DNA from: Hygrocybe punicea
Lineage: Eukaryota > Basidiomycota > Agaricomycetes > Agaricales > Hygrophoraceae
DNA length: 64,000 bases
NCBI GenBank assembly: GCA_963556145.1
Contig: OY744470.1
Coordinates: forward strand, 5,518,001 to 5,582,000
Reading direction: 5' to 3'
The position numbers were made by a program, and so were the translations under genes. This document shows, one piece after another, positions 12,101 through 24,352 of the stretch. Each line of letters opens with the position of its first letter. Position 1 is the first letter of the stretch. The notes beneath the pieces were generated by a model that did not search any database, was not told the DNA's origin, and saw only the letters and a program-made list of their open reading frames with translations.

Positions 12101-13510
12101 TACGGAAGACCCTTAATCTTCAGACTTATAAGCACCATGCTCTTGGTGATTATGCTAATACCATTCGGAGATTTGGTACCTCAGATTCATATTCTACGGA
12201 GCCTGTAAGTATTTCGACTACTTTGGTAAGACCAACATTGATGCCAAATTTTGCAGCTCGAACTTGAGCACCGTACACCCAAGGCTCGATATACCCGCAC
12301 AGATCAAAAGCAATTTGTCAAACAGCTAGCTCAAATTGAGCGTCGCCAGGCCCGCCTTCGCCTTATCCGAGCAAGACTTCCGTGTACAAGAATTCGACAT
12401 GAAGAGGTGCCTAGATCACCTCAAGAACATCACCACATTGGCGTTTCACAGAATCACCACCTTCATATAGGTACATTTCTCCGAGACAATGCTGGTGATC
12501 CAGCCGTTGAGGTATAAATAACTGAAACCAAAGTGATTCACAATTTTGACGTTTGTCTATAGAGCTTTTTGCCCAAGTTGCGGCAGCATCTGCTTCCTCG
12601 CATTCTCTTGATCCTGCAAAACCCAAACTCACAAGTGCTATGGGCCATGAAAGTCATGACTTAAATTTGGTTCTGTTTAGGCATGACCGCATCTACCGAC
12701 ACAACCTAGCACGCATCAACTACACCACTTACGACATCCGACGTGACCAGGACATGGTGAATGCATCCACAACCCACCACAACGTGATGGTCTTGGCCGA
12801 TCCTGACAGCAATAATCTTAACTCGCACCATCCATTTCAGTACGCTCGAGTTCTGGGCATTTATCATGCGAATGTAGTCTATGTTGGGCCTGGGATGCAG
12901 GACTACCAACCTCACCGAATGGAATTTTTATGGGTACAATGGTATCGTATTGTGGGGTTGTCTGGATGGGCCTCTCACACACTCGATCGCCTTCAATTTC
13001 CTGGCCTGTCTAGGGAAGACTCATTTGGGTTTATTGATCCCTCCGACGTCTTGCGAAGTTGTCATGTCATACCGCGCTTCACTACAGGGAAGCGTCACAC
13101 TGACAGCATAGGTTTATCCTCCTGTGCTCAAGACTCATCAGATTATGTTGAATACTATGTGAACCAGTAAGTTTGATCAAAATATACTTTGAAAACCATC
13201 TCTGACCACAACCCCAAGTTTTGTGGACCGTGATATGTTAATGCGGCATCATTTTGGCCTTGGTGTAGGGCATATTTATGGACATCATTCTACGCTAACT
13301 GTACCCGAGGACGTAAATGGAGTGGAAGAACACCTGGGGGAACTTGATCCGGAGTCACTAGACGGTGAGGAAGGTGCTCCTGGTGTTTCAGAGGGAACTG
13401 CAGAAACATCAGGCGAAGACAGTGATGAAAGTCATGACCGGGAGAGTGAACCTGATCTTGACTTCACTGATGATGAAGAATTACTTGCTATGGACGAAAT
13501 GTATGGATAA
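9164..13510 (+). CDS. Plavaka-family transposase, nearly intact
   Basis: Nine exons can be drawn: 9164-10756, 10807-11036, 11090-11339, 11391-11557, 11617-11716, 11770-12204, 12257-12511, 12563-13166 and 13219-13510. The introns are mostly 50-60 bp. The N-terminus has a C2H2-like finger (CLCGRSFYTIGALNKHKHTC). Plavaka hallmarks follow: FASDATHLTSFG, YFGNESKYNRCKPTS, HGIIITCCDGI, YPRIFTYSADYPEK, CCPCPRCL, VVDLLHEFELGVWKALF, LELEHRTPKARYTRTD and RIYRHNLARINYTTYDIRR. The acidic residues of the expected DDE-type core are all present. The C-terminus is an acidic tail. One frameshift is apparent near 12608, between QHLLPRIL and the IYRHN block, and would inactivate this copy unless an unusual intron removes it. 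Confidence 0.88.
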
Positions 13511-13670
13511 GTATATTTATTATATAATTTTGCCCAATGGCAACATCATGAGGAGAATTTTACAATGTTTCAAGTTTCACATCCGACAATGTCGAGGTGT
13601 CGTTCAATTGGATAAATAAATACAGGTATCTTTCTATTCTGCAGGTCCAAGTCACCCACACATCGCTAGA

Positions 13671-14249
13671 ATGAATGGCGATCAGCATTGCACACCTTCC
13701 CAAGCCAAACTTTCGGCTCCCACCACCTCCGATATTTGCGCACCTACTGCACCCAGTCGCAATAATTTCACCCCCTTTCTCTTGACTGGTCCCTACATTC
13801 AACGGAATCAATTAGAGTATTTTGAGCTCCATGGTTATCCGTCAAGTCCTAGCCCAGATACAAGTAATTGGAAGAGGAGGGGGCATCGGAGTGTACGATA
13901 CATCCTCTGCTTTGGTGTACATCTAATTCACTGAATTTTTGTGCAGTCCAAAGTGCCCACACGCCGGAGGGTGAGCTTACTTGATCATACATCTGTCAGT
14001 GGCAAAGGATATTCCGAAAAGGAATCGGAATCCTCGAAGCCAACCAAACGACCTCGTAGAAGCTACCCTCTGAAACCCATAGGGCTAGGTGTTGAGACTT
14101 TGGTACCGATGGGGATGCAGGAAGAGTTCCGTCGCCGCCTAATTTTTGAGAAGCGAATGTTGGAGCTCACTCTGCAGAATGTGCAGATGATCCGGGCAAT
14201 CCGGCGAGACATTGTTCTAGAGCATCGCCGTCGACTGTGCTTTTTGTAA
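13671..14249 (+). CDS. Hypothetical protein downstream of Plavaka
   Basis: Two exons (about 13671-13889 and 13947-14249) join over an intron ending TTTGTGCAG at 13946. The product has a Pro/Ser-rich N-terminus, a basic patch SKPTKRPRRSYPLKP that could be a nuclear localisation signal, and a helical C-terminal end (FRRRLIFEKRMLELTLQNVQ) of coiled-coil character. It starts 160 bp after the Plavaka stop on the same strand. It could be a second gene of that element or an unrelated host gene. I do not recognise the family. Confidence 0.45.
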
Positions 14250-14739
14250 GGGCACTTTCATATATATTATGCAGTAATAAGAAATTTGTACTTGCACATT
14301 GAATGACATGGCGGCACGTTTTCATGGTGAGGACAGCATGGTTGTTGATTACAGTGGCACATACTGTACTCCCGTTACTAGTACTCAAGCTACTCAAGAA
14401 TGATCAATAGCGCTAACCCATTACCTATGCCAAGGACGACCAACCGTCCTCTTCCCTGCTCTCCGCAACCCACCTAGTTGTCGCTGCGGGACACACACTC
14501 CTCAAATCAAGCCCAACGCATTATCGCAAGCCTGGTGTGTCTACGTCAATGGAACCATCTTCGAACCCCTACGATTTTTTCTCTGTCGAAGCTGTGTATT
14601 TGGCATGGCTGCTGCGAGACGCACCCGGAGCGGACTACATTAAGCAGGCTAGGGAGAATAGTATCACAGCTTGCCAATCGTGTCTGTGAACTTGTCAGTA
14701 TTACTGCTGACGCCAGCGTCCGGACCGGCATCTAGTAGC
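14250..14739. other. Intergenic stretch, nothing recognised
   Basis: Only short frames on both strands, none with a recognisable motif. Confidence 0.4.
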
Positions 14740-15297
14740 ACGGCACCCGACCCCCAGTACCATACAGACCAGTAGCAGCACGGCACCAGCTGGCATCGGG
14801 ACCAGGCAGTGGCAGCAATGGGTATTAGCGTCTATAATGGTACCAGTATCGGTAACGATTTAATAAAAATAAATTTATTCATATAAAATTAGTAAGTTAA
14901 ATTTTACCTTGTCAAGGTTTCTCCACCTCAGCCTTTTTTTCTGTTTTCCGTACATAAGTGTAAACAATGTCAGCCACTGACCACAAACGGAGAGCAGCTG
15001 CGCCAGCACCAGCGAGGGGACAAGGGTGGGCACGGTGATAATGCCAGTGACAGCGCCAGCTCTCATGGCAGTACCAGCAGTACCAGCACCACGAGCACCA
15101 GCGCGGGTACCAACACCGGCGACATCGCTGGCCAGAACGCGGTACCAGCTCCAGAACGGCATAGTGATGGCCAGCACCCAGCGCGGGCACCAGCACCAGC
15201 ACCAGCACCAACGCCCGCACTAGTGCCAGCATGGCACTGGGTACTGGCACCAGTGAGGGCACCAGCATCAGCACAAGCGCCGCAGCAGAAAGCCCGT
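14740..15297. repeat. Degenerate CACCAG/GTACCAG repeat tract, left of the ISWI fragment
   Basis: Dense, imperfect repetition of six-base units such as CACCAG, TACCAG and GCACCA, giving Ala/Pro/Thr-rich translations in several frames. It is unbroken enough at its right end to be read in frame into the ISWI homology (residues APVRAPASAQAPQQ precede DPEYAAMM). The same kind of tract recurs at 17730-17900 and 24240-24352. Confidence 0.75.
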
Positions 15298-17724
15298 GAT
15301 CCGGAATATGCTGCAATGATGGACGCGCAGCCCAAGCCAAAAGGGAGGGGAAGGAAACGCGCAATGTATGTTTGCATATCCGAACCCCTGGTGTCCAACT
15401 TATTGCATGTAAAACAGCGATCAGAATGCTCGCCACCGCAAATCTGAAAAGGAAGAAGACGAAGAGTTACTGAAGGATGGCGAAATGGCAGCGGATGGGA
15501 TCAACACTCCATTCGTGTTTGAAGACTCCCCTGGTTGTGAGTGCTGTCTTTCGACGTGCTGTACTCCATGTCAATCATCTCCTTCAGTTATTAACGGAGA
15601 GATGAGGTCGTATCAATTGCAAGGTTTAAATTGGATGGTGTCCTTGTATCATAATGGACTGAACAGCATCTTGGCTGACGAAATGGTGAGTGGTCCACAT
15701 TTCCTCCTCAAATCCGACACCTTGGTAACACTACAATGTCTAGGGCTTGGGAAAAACGCTGCAAACTATCGCCTTCCTCGCCTATTTGAAACACTATCGT
15801 GACATCCTCCACATTTGATAGTCGTCCCGAAAGTCACCCTCAAGAATTGGCAGAGAGAATTCGAGCAATGGACGGCCGATTTCAATGTCGTCATTCTTAC
15901 AGGGACGAAAGAGGAACGAGCGGACATCATCGCAAATCGACTTATCCCACAAGACTTTGAAGTCTGCGTTACTTCATACGAGATCTGTCTCATCGAGAAA
16001 GCAGCATTCAAAAAATTCTCCTTTGAGTATATCATCATCGACGAGGCTCATCGGATCAAGAACGTAGACTCTCTCCTGGCACAGATTGTCCGCGTCTTCA
16101 GCTCCCGGGGCCGGCTTCTCATTACCGGAACGCCGCTACAGAGCAGTCTGAAGGAACTGTTTGCGTTGCTAAATTTTATCTGCCCAGAAATATTTTCCGA
16201 CTATGCAGACCTGGACAGTTTCTTACACAAGGATGATGACCGTGTTGATGCCGAGGAGGAAAAGAGTAAGAAGGTGGTGGAGGCCCTACACAAGATCTTG
16301 AGACCATTCTTATTACGAAGAGTCAAGGCAGACGTAGAGAAGAATCTTACCCAGTAAGTTGTTAAATTTGGATATTCCTTCCAGTGACTGAAATCGTTTT
16401 AATCATAGAGAAAGAAATTAACATTTATGTTGGTCTCACCGAAATGCAACGCAAGTGGTACAGGTCTGTTCTTGAGAAAGATATCGATGCTGTCAATGGT
16501 AAAGCATGAATTATCACTTCCCCATACGTTCCGGCTTCTAATCGCTGCCTTAGGTTTGACGGGAAAGAAGGAAGGAAAAACTCGGCTGATGAATATGGTC
16601 ATGCAGGTCAGTTAGCTAATTGCAATTGCTTTTGTTCTCAGCTCACAGCTTGTGGCAGGTTCGCAAAGTTACCTGTCACCCGTATCTTTTTGATGGAGCA
16701 GTGCGTCTTACATCGTGACGTTCGTTGATAATTCCTTTCTGACTTTTGACTAGGAGCCTGGGCTGCCTTATACAACCGACGAGCACCTTATCGAGAACTC
16801 GGGGAAACTGATTATCCTCGACAAACTCCTCCAGTCCATGAAAGCCAAAGGCTCTCGCGTCTTGATTTTCAGTCAAATGAGTCGTGTGCTCAATATTCTA
16901 GAAGATTATTGTCTTTTCCGACAATTCAGTACGTGTCTTGTCTCTCCATCGGTTCCCAAAACTTGTTTATTAATCATTACGAATTTGCAGAATACTGTCG
17001 TATCGATGGAAGCACTTCACATGATGACCGAACCAATGCCATTGACAAGTATAACAAGCCAGGCAGCGAAAAGTTCATCTTCTTGCTTACAACACGCGCT
17101 GGTGGCCTCGGTATCAATCTGACAACTGCCGACACCGCCGTTTTGTATGACAGCGATTGGTGTGTTAGTGGGGATGTTAAGCATCGGACGCTGATTTATT
17201 TCTTGCAGGAATCCGCAAGCTGATCTTCAAGCTATGGACCGTGCACATCGGATTGGACAGATGAAGCAAGTACACGTCTTCCATTTCATCACGGAAGTTA
17301 GCGTCGAGGAATGTATGCTTGAGCGCGCTGCGCAGAAACTTCGTCTGGACCAACTCGTCATCCAGCAAGGTAGGCAACAGACTGCTAAAGGTACGTTTTT
17401 TGTTTTTTGTTTTCATGTTTTATCCCTCATCATCGGTACTTTAGCTACGAACAAGGAAGAGCTGTTGGAGATGATTACTCACAGTGCTGAGAAGATCATC
17501 AATTCAAACGAAGAGTGCGTGTACCCGTCCCCATTCGAAGGATTATTATGCTGATCATCTTTCCATTGCACTAGGTTGTTGGTAAACGACGATATTGACG
17601 CCATTATCTTGAGTGGAGAGGAATGTACGATGGAGCTGAACAACAAGTATGAGATGCTCAATTTGGAGGATCTCAGTAATTTCAAGTCTGAGGCCTCAGT
17701 GCAACAATGGGAAGGCGAAGTGGG
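15298..17724 (+). pseudogene. Truncated, frameshifted ISWI-type SNF2 chromatin-remodelling ATPase
   Basis: The region from the N-terminal DPEYAAMMDAQPK and [11 protein letters not shown] through both ATPase lobes is ISWI-like. Introns fit well; Walker A (DEMGLGKT) is split by an intron at about 15686-15740. Motif [30 protein letters not shown] and DRAHRIGQ are present. The end is ISWI-like NLEDLSNFKSEASVQQWEGE, after which the HAND-SANT-SLIDE half is missing and replaced by repeat sequence. At about 15805, just after YLKHYRDI, the frame breaks with a small deletion, giving an immediate stop. A functional ISWI slides nucleosomes; this copy would lack the nucleosome-spacing module and the second ATPase part. 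The family is sure, the non-functionality likely. Confidence 0.88.
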
Positions 17725-17729
17725 GACAA

Positions 17730-17900
17730 GTGCAATACTAACACCGGCACCAGCATCGGCACCAGTCCCCGCACTAGGGTAAGTCCCAGCACCAGCATTA
17801 GTGCGACACCACTCATGCCCACAACAGGGCGGCACTAGCACTAGCACCCCAGCAGGACCAGTACCAGCAATACTAGTAGCGCCACCACGGCCCCAAGGTA
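17730..17900. repeat. CACCAG-type repeat tract, right of the ISWI fragment
   Basis: Units such as CACCGGCACCAGCATCGGCA continue the tract type seen at 14740-15297. They are fused directly to the last ISWI-like codons. With the left tract they bracket the ATPase fragment. Confidence 0.7.
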
Positions 17901-17919
17901 ATGTTTTCTTGTCAAATAT

Positions 17920-18480
17920 TATCTATTTTTTTCGTAGGTAACTCAAGTCCTCAACGAACCCAACAACGAAGGTGACAACGACGATAACGGCAACGAAGGT
18001 GACGATGACGATGACGTCAATGACTATGACGGTGGCGGCGGCAAGTACGAGGGTGACCAGAAAGGCTAGAATGGTGATGTGCCCACTAACCAGCCCAGGT
18101 ACGTCCCAACCCACCTCCTTGGTCACTCCACGAGGACGAGGAAGTGGAAGCATTTAGGAACGTGGCAAGGAACAACAAAAGCAACGAGGACGACGGGGAA
18201 AGAAGGGGAACATCGACAAGAAGTCCCCTCCTCCGCCACCTCCACCTCGCTGGACGTCTTTCGCGAGGTATCCAGCAAGGAAACGGCAAGGAAGGACAAC
18301 AACCACAACGAATGTGGGTGGGAAGTCCCTGCCCCCGACTCTACCTCGCGAACACGTACGGACCGCGTCAATTGACGTGCAGACGTTGTTCGCGAGGTAG
18401 CTGGCATGTGTATCTGCCTAACCCGAGGCAGAACGGGAACGGTGTACGGCTAGTACAAGTGCGGTGTCCCGGTTAGGAAC
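17920..18480. repeat. Low-complexity GACGA/ACAACG-rich region
   Basis: Frames are open on several strands at once because the sequence is built from short degenerate units (GACGATGACG, AACGACGATAACG), so no frame can be preferred. An intron-like GTAATG...TTCGTAG precedes it at about 17899-17938. The composition and the preceding intron-like block resemble the interior of the element at 44308-45601, and both contain the nested palindrome. Confidence 0.55.
18343..18398. repeat. Nested palindrome, copy 1
   Basis: The outer arms ACCTCGCGAACA (18343-18354) and TGTTCGCGAGGT (18387-18398) are perfect inverted complements. Between them sits a second perfect palindrome, CGTCAATTGACG (18366-18377). 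A related copy lies at 45355-45408. Possible roles are a protein-binding site, a hairpin of a mobile element or a conserved piece of a repeat. None can be decided from sequence. Confidence 0.8.
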
Positions 18481-19186
18481 CCGGGGGGTTAGTGGGTTCC
18501 CTAGGGATAGGCCTGAAATTCTTAATATCGTCCAGAAATCCCGCTCATACTAGTTATTCGTGTCCTTGTTTGTTGTTTGTTGTTCTGCAACCAGAGTTTT
18601 GGTCCATTGCTCAAAATTGCAATAAATGGTTCTAAGTATCTAATGCTCAACGCAAGCAAGGTTTCTGCCGACGAAGTCAGCATTTCACGAGTAACGAAAT
18701 TTTAGCATAAGAACCTTCTTAATTGGTCTTACTGCAGCTTACTGACTTAACGGTCTTAACTTAACAGTCTTAACCCATCTTATTGCGTCTTAAGTCACGT
18801 TTTAAGTCATGTTAAGTGGAAAGGCGTTTTCCTGATGCGTAATCGATGGGTTTAGAAAAATATATAGTATTGGAAAGATTCTCGATTGCTATCTTTTATT
18901 TCAATTATAATGGCATTTAATACATAATAATCTACCCTAAATGACGGACTTCCCACTGGGAATGATCAGCCAAGCAACGCATAGCCGTCAGGCCAATCGA
19001 CATCACAGAGATTACTTGAATAGGATTCCTATTATTAATTTTAAATGCAGGGTCACTGAGTAGTACCGTGACCTCACGGTGACCTTTAACATAGATTTTG
19101 AACCGCCCACGCCCTTCCTTCAAGTTCATTCGAGTGGTGCTTGCAGTAGTGATAAGTAGTAGTGTAGTGTTATTACACAGCATAGT
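18481..19186. other. AT-rich intergenic stretch
   Basis: No gene seen. Short repetition of CTTAAC/GTCTTAA units occurs at about 18720-18830. Confidence 0.4.
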
Positions 19187-21323
19187 TTGTTATCCTATGA
19201 ATTCTGGAGAAATCATGACTCGGATTACCTCATGATCTACGATCTCGGAATGGTGCACTTTCTCGTTGATCGGACCGCGTACAGTACTAAAGATGAACTT
19301 GAAGAGGCCGTTTCAAACTTTATGAAAAAACTGAACCTTGAATTTATCAAGTTCGGCTCAAAAAGAACCTTTTCAGCGACCCCACCACAGATGTCAAAGC
19401 CTACGGACACATCATTCACATCTCCCCTCGCATCTGACCAAACATTGCAGTCACAGTGGTCCCAGTCCAACACCGAATTCCGGCTGCCAGTGGGTCAATG
19501 GGAATGCTGTGGAAGTGAAATAGACATTGCAACGGTACGAGGGAAATTCATACTTGTTCATATCTAATTTGTTGCATCGCACCGACCACCGTGACAGGGC
19601 AACCTTGAAAATTTTCTGGAGTCCGAGCCAAGCATCACATACGGCATCGATGATCATCGCTTCAAACTGTGTAATTCCAAGACCTCACTGGTGGTGGATG
19701 GCAATGGTAATTTGGTCTAGGCTGGTAGCTATGCTTGCACCGACACTAACAACATCCCAGCAGGCGACTCCCCAATGTATCATGAACTTGAACATGATTC
19801 CATGGGCGTTGGCAGTGACTGGAATGCCCACGGTTACGAGGAACATGCTCATATCCATGCTCGAACCAATGCCAAACATCTCCAGGTGTACGACTCAGAC
19901 TGTCTAATGTGGGAATGTGATTCCGTGCCAGTGAGCATTGACAATTTAGCATCTGTTTCAACAGCTTTTCAGTGCTGAAACACGTCAATTCTAGACGACG
20001 GATACCCTAGTGGAAGATGACAGTTTTTTTGTTGAAGTCAATAATTACAAGGCCCACGTTGACGTTCATGCTGGTGGTGACAGTCATGCCGATGCCAAGG
20101 AGTGCGCCTCTCCACTTTGGCGGGCCATGGGTGTTAGCTATTTTGGTGTCCCTTCCAACAGCCACGCTTGCGCTGAGAACTTTGACGCACATCAATTCCA
20201 AATGTCAGATACCCCGATGGATGTCGATAATACTTTTATTGGCGCCAATAATTATCAGGCCCACACCGAAGTTCAGGCTGACGTTCAGGCTGGTAGTGAC
20301 GGTCACATCCACACCAATAATCTTTGGGAGTACGCCTCTTCGACTTGGCAGGAGCATTATTCTATCGGGTTGAAGGATTTCGGCATCCCTTCCAACAACC
20401 ATATTTGCGCTGAAAGCTTCGACGCGCATCAATTCCAAATACCGGATACCCATCTTCGTCTGGACACCAATCACTTCCACACATACGACTCTCCAATGTG
20501 GCCTAATCATTGCAATGATTCCTCGGGCGTTAACGGTTTCAACATCCTTGCCAACCATCCTGCTTGCGCTGACAGCCTCGACATGCGTCAATTCCAGGCC
20601 CTAGATACCCAAGCGGACAGCGATCGTATGAGCAGGAGTAACTTCCGTGCATATGATACCCCACTAGCAGCGGATGGCCGCAGCACTTTGCTCGGGCCCA
20701 ATAGCCTCGATTTTTACGAGGCCAGCCCCGATGCTGATGTCCAAACTCATCCTGACACCGAGCAGTCAGATTATTCGATGGATGTTAATGATGGCTTCGA
20801 CTGCAGCATTTTCGTCAATCCGAATGACCTTATGAGGTCCCCAGCCGTTCCAGCTGATATTTACGATGCCCACTCCAATTGCTTTGACGTTTACCACTCC
20901 GAAGTGTACCAGTCAACACAGAACCATGCCCCTGCCGAATTAAACCGCCCCAATGCCCCCCAGGCTGTTGATGGCCATAGCAGCGCGGTGGACTTGGGCA
21001 ACTTCCAAGCACACAGCCCCCTGGTACATGCAGCTAGGTATGGTCCTCTTCATGTTAATCGTTCCGATACTCATGATGATGGCTGTTATGTTTCCAACTC
21101 CGCTTCCAACCCCGATGCCCATTCCGATACCCACCATGACGATTCTGCACTGCACACCTTCCTTTTTCATTTCTTTTTGTCCTTTGTCTTCCTTTCAACG
21201 TCATTGTTTCTTCATTTGGACATCCTTGTATTTTCTTATTCTTGTTCTCTTTTTGTCCCTTCTTCTAGAACAATCCAGACTGACCATGGACATCTCCCAC
21301 GTGACCTTGTTGTACCCGAATAG
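19187..21323 (+). pseudogene. Internally repetitive His/Asp-rich protein, decayed
   Basis: Exons at 19187-19533, 19599-19709 and 19765 onward, then a long frame at 20010-21323. The N-terminal exon starts with a short domain (DYLMIYDLGMVHFLVDRTAY). The long part consists of four or more diverged repeats of about 50-80 residues, each bounded by CAExFDAHQFQ-like sequence (SHACAENFDAHQFQMSDT, NHICAESFDAHQFQIPDT, HPACADSLDMRQFQALDT) and containing NNYQAH and FGIPSN-type segments. An in-frame TAG at 19992-19994 falls where the repeats have Gln, a CAG-to-TAG change. The C-terminal 45 residues are hydrophobic, perhaps a membrane anchor or read-through of an intron. No known family recognised. Confidence 0.5.
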
Positions 21324-21350
21324 TCTCCTTGCCGATGGACGTCACCGACA

Positions 21351-21575
21351 TTGTCTTTTCCCTTCGATATCTTGTTTACGCTATCCCACAACAAACCGAT
21401 CACAATGGCCGTACTCCCAACACAGCTAATTACCGTAATCATCATTGGCAGCATCGCCATCACCTTCCTGATCGGTTTTTACCTTGTTATGATCTATCTT
21501 TGGCATCGGTACCGAAACCCTTCTGCCATCGATACTTCCGACTTCCACCTCGACAATATATCGACACGTAATTGA
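21351..21575 (+). CDS. Small single-pass membrane protein candidate, 74 aa
   Basis: A short frame with one clear transmembrane helix (about residues 25-50, LITVIIIGSIAITFLIGFYL) followed by a positively charged WHRYR, which would favour an N-out/C-in type. It lies just after the repetitive gene. It could be its last exon, since an AG acceptor lies at 21268, or an independent gene. Confidence 0.35.
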   Translation: MSFPFDILFTLSHNKPITMAVLPTQLITVIIIGSIAITFLIGFYLVMIYLWHRYRNPSAIDTSDFHLDNISTRN

Positions 21576-22704
21576 CAATTGCCATACCTGGATATATGGT
21601 TTCCACTTTCGTACCCTGTGCCTACCATTATCCTCCCTGACGATCCGACGACATTCCTCACCTGCATGCGAACTCTGAACAATCCCCGATCACAAGACAT
21701 TTCACTGTTCTCTCTAATCCGACCATCGCCGAAGCACATTCTGTTGGACTTCGACCACAGACCATACGACTTCCCAAACAGTGAACCAACCCCTATCACA
21801 TATTGTTCACACGACATCGCTTCATTGCAGTACCCGACGACTTGTTCCCACAGCTTGTCACCTGTGCCCATGACTCGAAACCTGGACCCACATTCATTTA
21901 TCCTTTGCCATCTATGATCTTGATACCTCCCACACTCGTTTACAATAATACCCTTTCTTGGACGAATACCGACATCAGGTGGACCTTCTTGTTCCACAGA
22001 CAGGACAAGACATCGCTCCTCGATATGTCATCAACACAGACATCGTCATCTGGTACAGCTTGTGCTGTTCACATGTCTGACCTTGACTAGCCCACCATCC
22101 TAGTTGGTTTTCCTTCCACACATTCCTTTGTTTTCTTTCATGCCGACCTTGCCACTACATCCACACCACCTCAAGACACTCTCATCACCAACCCCACACT
22201 GGACGATACCCATCTTCGACCCGACCGTGCAACGCACTTGCCAGACTGCGCACTTGCCTGTTACAGCAAGTGTAGACCCCAAATAGGCAATTCTGCACAT
22301 CACATGATCTGATGACAAATCATCCGAGTCATCCGGACCCCCTCTATTCCTCAATGACACCCGGGCCTCCAGTTGGATCGCGAGAACATCGACATGAGGA
22401 CGCCTCATGTACGCCTCATGGTGAACACATGGTAGAGTTGGACATGTTATGGCTTCATGGTTGTATTTCTATTTACCTCCCCTCAAGACCAGCCACTATA
22501 TATACTGTTCTTGTTGTTGGTTCGGACTTCTTCTTCTTTTCCTTTCCTTACGTTTAGTCTGGTTCTTGGGGCAGACCCCCTTGTCTTGGGTAACCCCCAC
22601 GGCTCGCAATGACTTTAGACCATGAACCTCCCCCCTTGCAGCAGTGTTATCTATCAATGAAACTGCTGTTCTTCCCTCTGGAAACCGCCCCCCTGTTAAG
22701 TTGA
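21576..22704. other. Intergenic stretch, possibly retroelement-derived
   Basis: No convincing gene. The part at 22490-22700 is pyrimidine-rich with a TATATATA box (about 22498) and resembles a promoter/leader or LTR end, but no matching second copy or target duplication was found. Confidence 0.3.
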
Positions 22705-23862
22705 TTGTTGCCGGAGCCCGCTGCAGAAGCGATCCGTAACAAAGGCTCCCATGCCGTTCACAGTTCTGAGAGCTCCCATACACACGTACACGAAGCCCCA
22801 ATGGTTTACACCGTCGCTCCCATTGAGATCCAGACACCTACCCGTAGTCGCGAGGCTACTGATGGTGACACTAACAAAAACAATCATGAAACTCTCCCGC
22901 CTTCTGCCGCTCCTGCTCCTTTCAAGTTGACATCAGGCCCATCTTCGCGGAAGGTAATATTTGAAACGCTTGAAGACTTGAATTCCTTGGGCCTTCGGCG
23001 TTGGCTTAAAGTCGTAAAAAAGGCTCTGCGATTCCAGCACATCCGCATTATTCAACTGGCCTTCATCAACATGACCGAAGAGATCTGTTTGACCCTTTTA
23101 GAGAAAGCGGTTAACAACAAAGTTGCTAATCCGGATGGCGTTGAAGAAGGGAACCGTCTTGACTGAGTTACAAAATTTCTCTTATAGTCTTTCCATAGGC
23201 TATACAATCCACGACATGGTCGGAATCCTGAGAAAGTCTGCAGCCCGCAGGCGCCTCAATGACAAAAATAAGGTGATGAGGATTATTTCAGGGACTACCT
23301 CCGACAACAGTGCACACGACAATTTGGGCTTCAGTCGCCTAGAACCTACAGAAGTACAACGGTTAGCTACTGGCTACTTGAGTGATCCCAATGCGTCTTA
23401 TGTTCACGTTGTTTGTTCGGTTCGTTCTTATTTGTCACATTCAATGAGAGCCTGCTCACGACATCTTGCCAGGGTAACATTGTGGCTCATTTCAACACTC
23501 CAATCTTTCAACGAGCTCAGAGTGTAGTCTTTTTTGGAACTGGTCAGTCAGGTGCAGACGACGACGATCCCATCGGCCTCGAATGGGCCGCGGAAGGAAT
23601 CATACCCATTTATGGACCTCCATATATTGCTGGCCATGTACATTTTTCAATTTGTATCTCGTACATGATACGCTGACATCCCGACCAGTTAGCTGCCTGC
23701 ATCAAGAGCTGGGAGACAGGTGTATTAAAAGGCATCCCACTCAGGAAGCAAACCCTTGGGCCAACTTTCAAGACATTCTACGACCATGCTAATCTCCTTG
23801 CCGATGATCGCCTCCTGACCATTCAGCGTTTCCAGGGGTACCAGAAAGGTGCCACGGCTTGG
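22705..23862 (+). CDS. Hypothetical spliced gene
   Basis: Consecutive plus-strand exons are suggested at about 22705-23166, 23205-23407, 23473-23638 and 23690-23862. The product begins Ser/His/Pro-rich. A helical part follows (LNSLGLRRWLKVVKKALRFQHIRIIQLAF), then a globular part with FNTPIFQRAQSVVFFGTGQ and IIPIYGPPYIAGH, and it ends LLTIQRFQGYQKGA. The AACIKSWETG segment is faintly like the DUF6532 domain of basidiomycetes, but not enough to name it. The frame changes near 23166, which needs either an intron or a break. Confidence 0.4.
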
Positions 23863-24239
23863 TAAGAAAACTTTGATCCAAGTTCTTCCTATTATCTCAT
23901 GATATCTCAGGAATTCTGGTAAAATCACACTCCCCATTCGCTTACAAGGCCCATACCGACATCATTTAGGTTTGTGCTCGACAGCACATGAGTACATGTT
24001 GCAGGTGGCTGGTGCCACAGGTTCTTCTCATCGTCCAATTTCTCGGCGGTTTTCCTGGGCATCTAATCGTGATTTCCAAACACCGCCTATGAATTAATTA
24101 TATGTTGCACCCGGTTCCTTTTATATTGATTTGAAAATAGCGATCACAATTTACATATGGAAAAATTTGAATGTCCAATTGATCATCCGTCTCCTGACTT
24201 TCAAGTTATGTGTGGTTTATCAACTTGAACTTCTAAGGC

Positions 24240-24352
24240 AAGTATGACTCGGAGCCCAGCACCGATACCAACACCGGCACTGGCACCAGCACCGGTAACC
24301 ATACGAGGACCAGGCCCAGTACCAGTACCAGCACCCCTGCCGGTACCGGGAT
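24240..24352. repeat. CACCAG/GTACCAG repeat tract, third copy
   Basis: The same degenerate hexamer repetition (ACCGGCACTGGCACCAGCAC) as at 14740-15297 and 17730-17900. It lies between the hypothetical gene and the Zn2Cys6 remnant. Confidence 0.6.

Noticed and set aside
14875..15436. Minus-strand frames of 100-174 codons
   Set aside because: They arise from the CACCAG-type repeats and overlap the ISWI homology on the other strand.
17920..18480. Overlapping frames on both strands
   Set aside because: Low-complexity DNA keeps several frames open; no motif, codon pattern or clear splice structure favours one.
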